This document shows positions 63,417 to 64,000 of a DNA stretch of 64,000 nucleotides, one piece after another; the stretch's first letter is position 1, and every line of letters begins with the position of its first letter. The position numbers and the translations under genes are program-made. The DNA is from Leptospira biflexa serovar Patoc strain 'Patoc 1 (Paris)' (GTDB lineage Bacteria > Spirochaetota > Leptospiria > Leptospirales > Leptospiraceae), in NCBI RefSeq assembly GCF_000017685.1, contig NC_010602.1:992001-1056000 (forward strand), given 5' to 3'. The notes below the pieces were generated by a model. The model saw only the letters and a list, made by a program, of their open reading frames with translations. It had not been told where the DNA came from and made no database searches.

Positions 63417-64000
63417 TGACTATGAACAAAGAAAAAACACTACGTATCACCATCACAACATTCTTTAGTATTGCCTTATTTGGTGGACTTTTTTTTGGAT
63501 ACATCCTTTCCGAAGTGAACAAAGGAAAAGAACTTCAAAAGCTTGCATCCTATCAGCCCACAACACCAACAAAACTTTATGATACCAATGGAATCCTAGT
63601 TGCGGAACTTTACCGTCACAAACAAGAATTATTAAAATACAGTGACATCCCTCCACATGTGATCCATGCCTTTTTATCAGTTGAGGATGATAACTTTTTT
63701 AACCACTTTGGAATTGATTTTTTGGCAATTGTACGCGCTGCGATTAAAAATATATTCGCAGGACGGATCGTCCAAGGTGGATCCACATTAACCCAACAGT
63801 TAGCAAAAACCATTCTGCAACAAAGGAAAAAAACCTTTGGACGTAAATTCTTAGAAGCGCTTCTCACTCTGCAAATTGAACAAGAATATACCAAAGAAGA
63901 AATTTTGGAAATTTACTTTAACCTCATTTATTTGGGACATGGAACCACTGGTTTGTCTTCTGCGGCTAATGTTTATTTCCAAAAAGATGTCAGGGACCTA
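63416..64000 (+). CDS. Class A penicillin-binding protein, PBP1A-like (5' part; continues past window)
   Basis: Bifunctional PBPs polymerise and cross-link peptidoglycan. The open frame from ATG 63416 runs to the window end (195 codons of a usual 750-850). An N-terminal membrane anchor (residues 12-30), then TKLYDTNGILVAEL, leads into the GT51 glycosyltransferase domain: SVEDDNFFNHFGID with the catalytic Glu, GGSTLTQQLAKTIL, and EEILEIYFNLIYLGHGTTGLSSAA. The transpeptidase domain lies outside. The ATG overlaps the MBL gene stop by one base (TAATG). Confidence 0.95.
   Translation, partial: MTMNKEKTLRITITTFFSIALFGGLFFGYILSEVNKGKELQKLASYQPTTPTKLYDTNGILVAELYRHKQELLKYSDIPPHVIHAFLSVEDDNFFNHFGIDFLAIVRAAIKNIFAGRIVQGGSTLTQQLAKTILQQRKKTFGRKFLEALLTLQIEQEYTKEEILEIYFNLIYLGHGTTGLSSAANVYFQKDVRDL

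Overview
The window looks like chromosomal DNA of a spirochaete of the genus Leptospira, most likely a saprophytic or environmental lineage. This is inferred from protein content: many short-lipobox lipoproteins (ISC, VSC, LSC, FCFC), a Calx-beta/DUF1554-type lipoprotein, a giant protein resembling the Leptospira long-protein family TIGR04388, several class III cyclase-like proteins, and moderately AT-rich, densely packed genes. I saw no transposase, integrase, phage gene, CRISPR array or rRNA. One tRNA gene is present. No gene-free stretch exceeds 300 bases; the longest, 7841-8139, is 299 bases.

Layout. 1-16 kb: the 5' part of murA (with Asp at the fosfomycin-target Cys position), a membrane protein, a GH3 glycosidase, a DUF3095 cyclase-like protein, a 916-aa Calx-beta lipoprotein, an OmpA-like lipoprotein with an overlapping outer-membrane protein, an SGNH esterase, TenA, tRNA-Gly(GCC), then tig-clpP-clpX. 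A complete-looking subclass B1 metallo-beta-lactamase lipoprotein starts 23 bases after clpX. 16-30 kb: a tatA-tatC operon with an SpoIIE-like protein, a hybrid histidine kinase with a degenerate ATP-binding domain, a hydrolase, a PCu(A)C/SCO copper-delivery pair, an M3 oligopeptidase, a DCC-family protein, a GT83-like glycosyltransferase, a membrane-anchored PHP protein, and a FecR/DUF4384/lipoprotein cluster.

30.5-48.7 kb is the most unusual part. Ten co-directional genes have almost no spacing: a TolC-like channel, a Big_5-like lipoprotein, two more lipoproteins, a small membrane protein, an HlyD-like adaptor, two different RND-type proteins (the second lacks the usual proton-relay acids), a 1965-residue Sec-exported protein ending in a papain-like Cys/His domain, and an overlapping small lipoprotein. 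My reading is a dedicated envelope export system with a giant effector-like protein and a candidate periplasm-facing immunity lipoprotein. The sequence shows the operon and domains; the function is inference.

48.7-64 kb: an SRPBCC/zinc-ribbon adenylate cyclase overlapping a GH5 glycosidase of the endoglycoceramidase/steryl-glucosidase type; LPS or surface-glycan genes (O-antigen ligase, GT4, GT9, DUF4254); a TANGO2-like protein; glyA-lplA-rhomboid in a chain of 4-base overlaps; an MBL-fold hydrolase; and the start of a class A penicillin-binding protein. Several convergent gene pairs overlap at their 3' ends.
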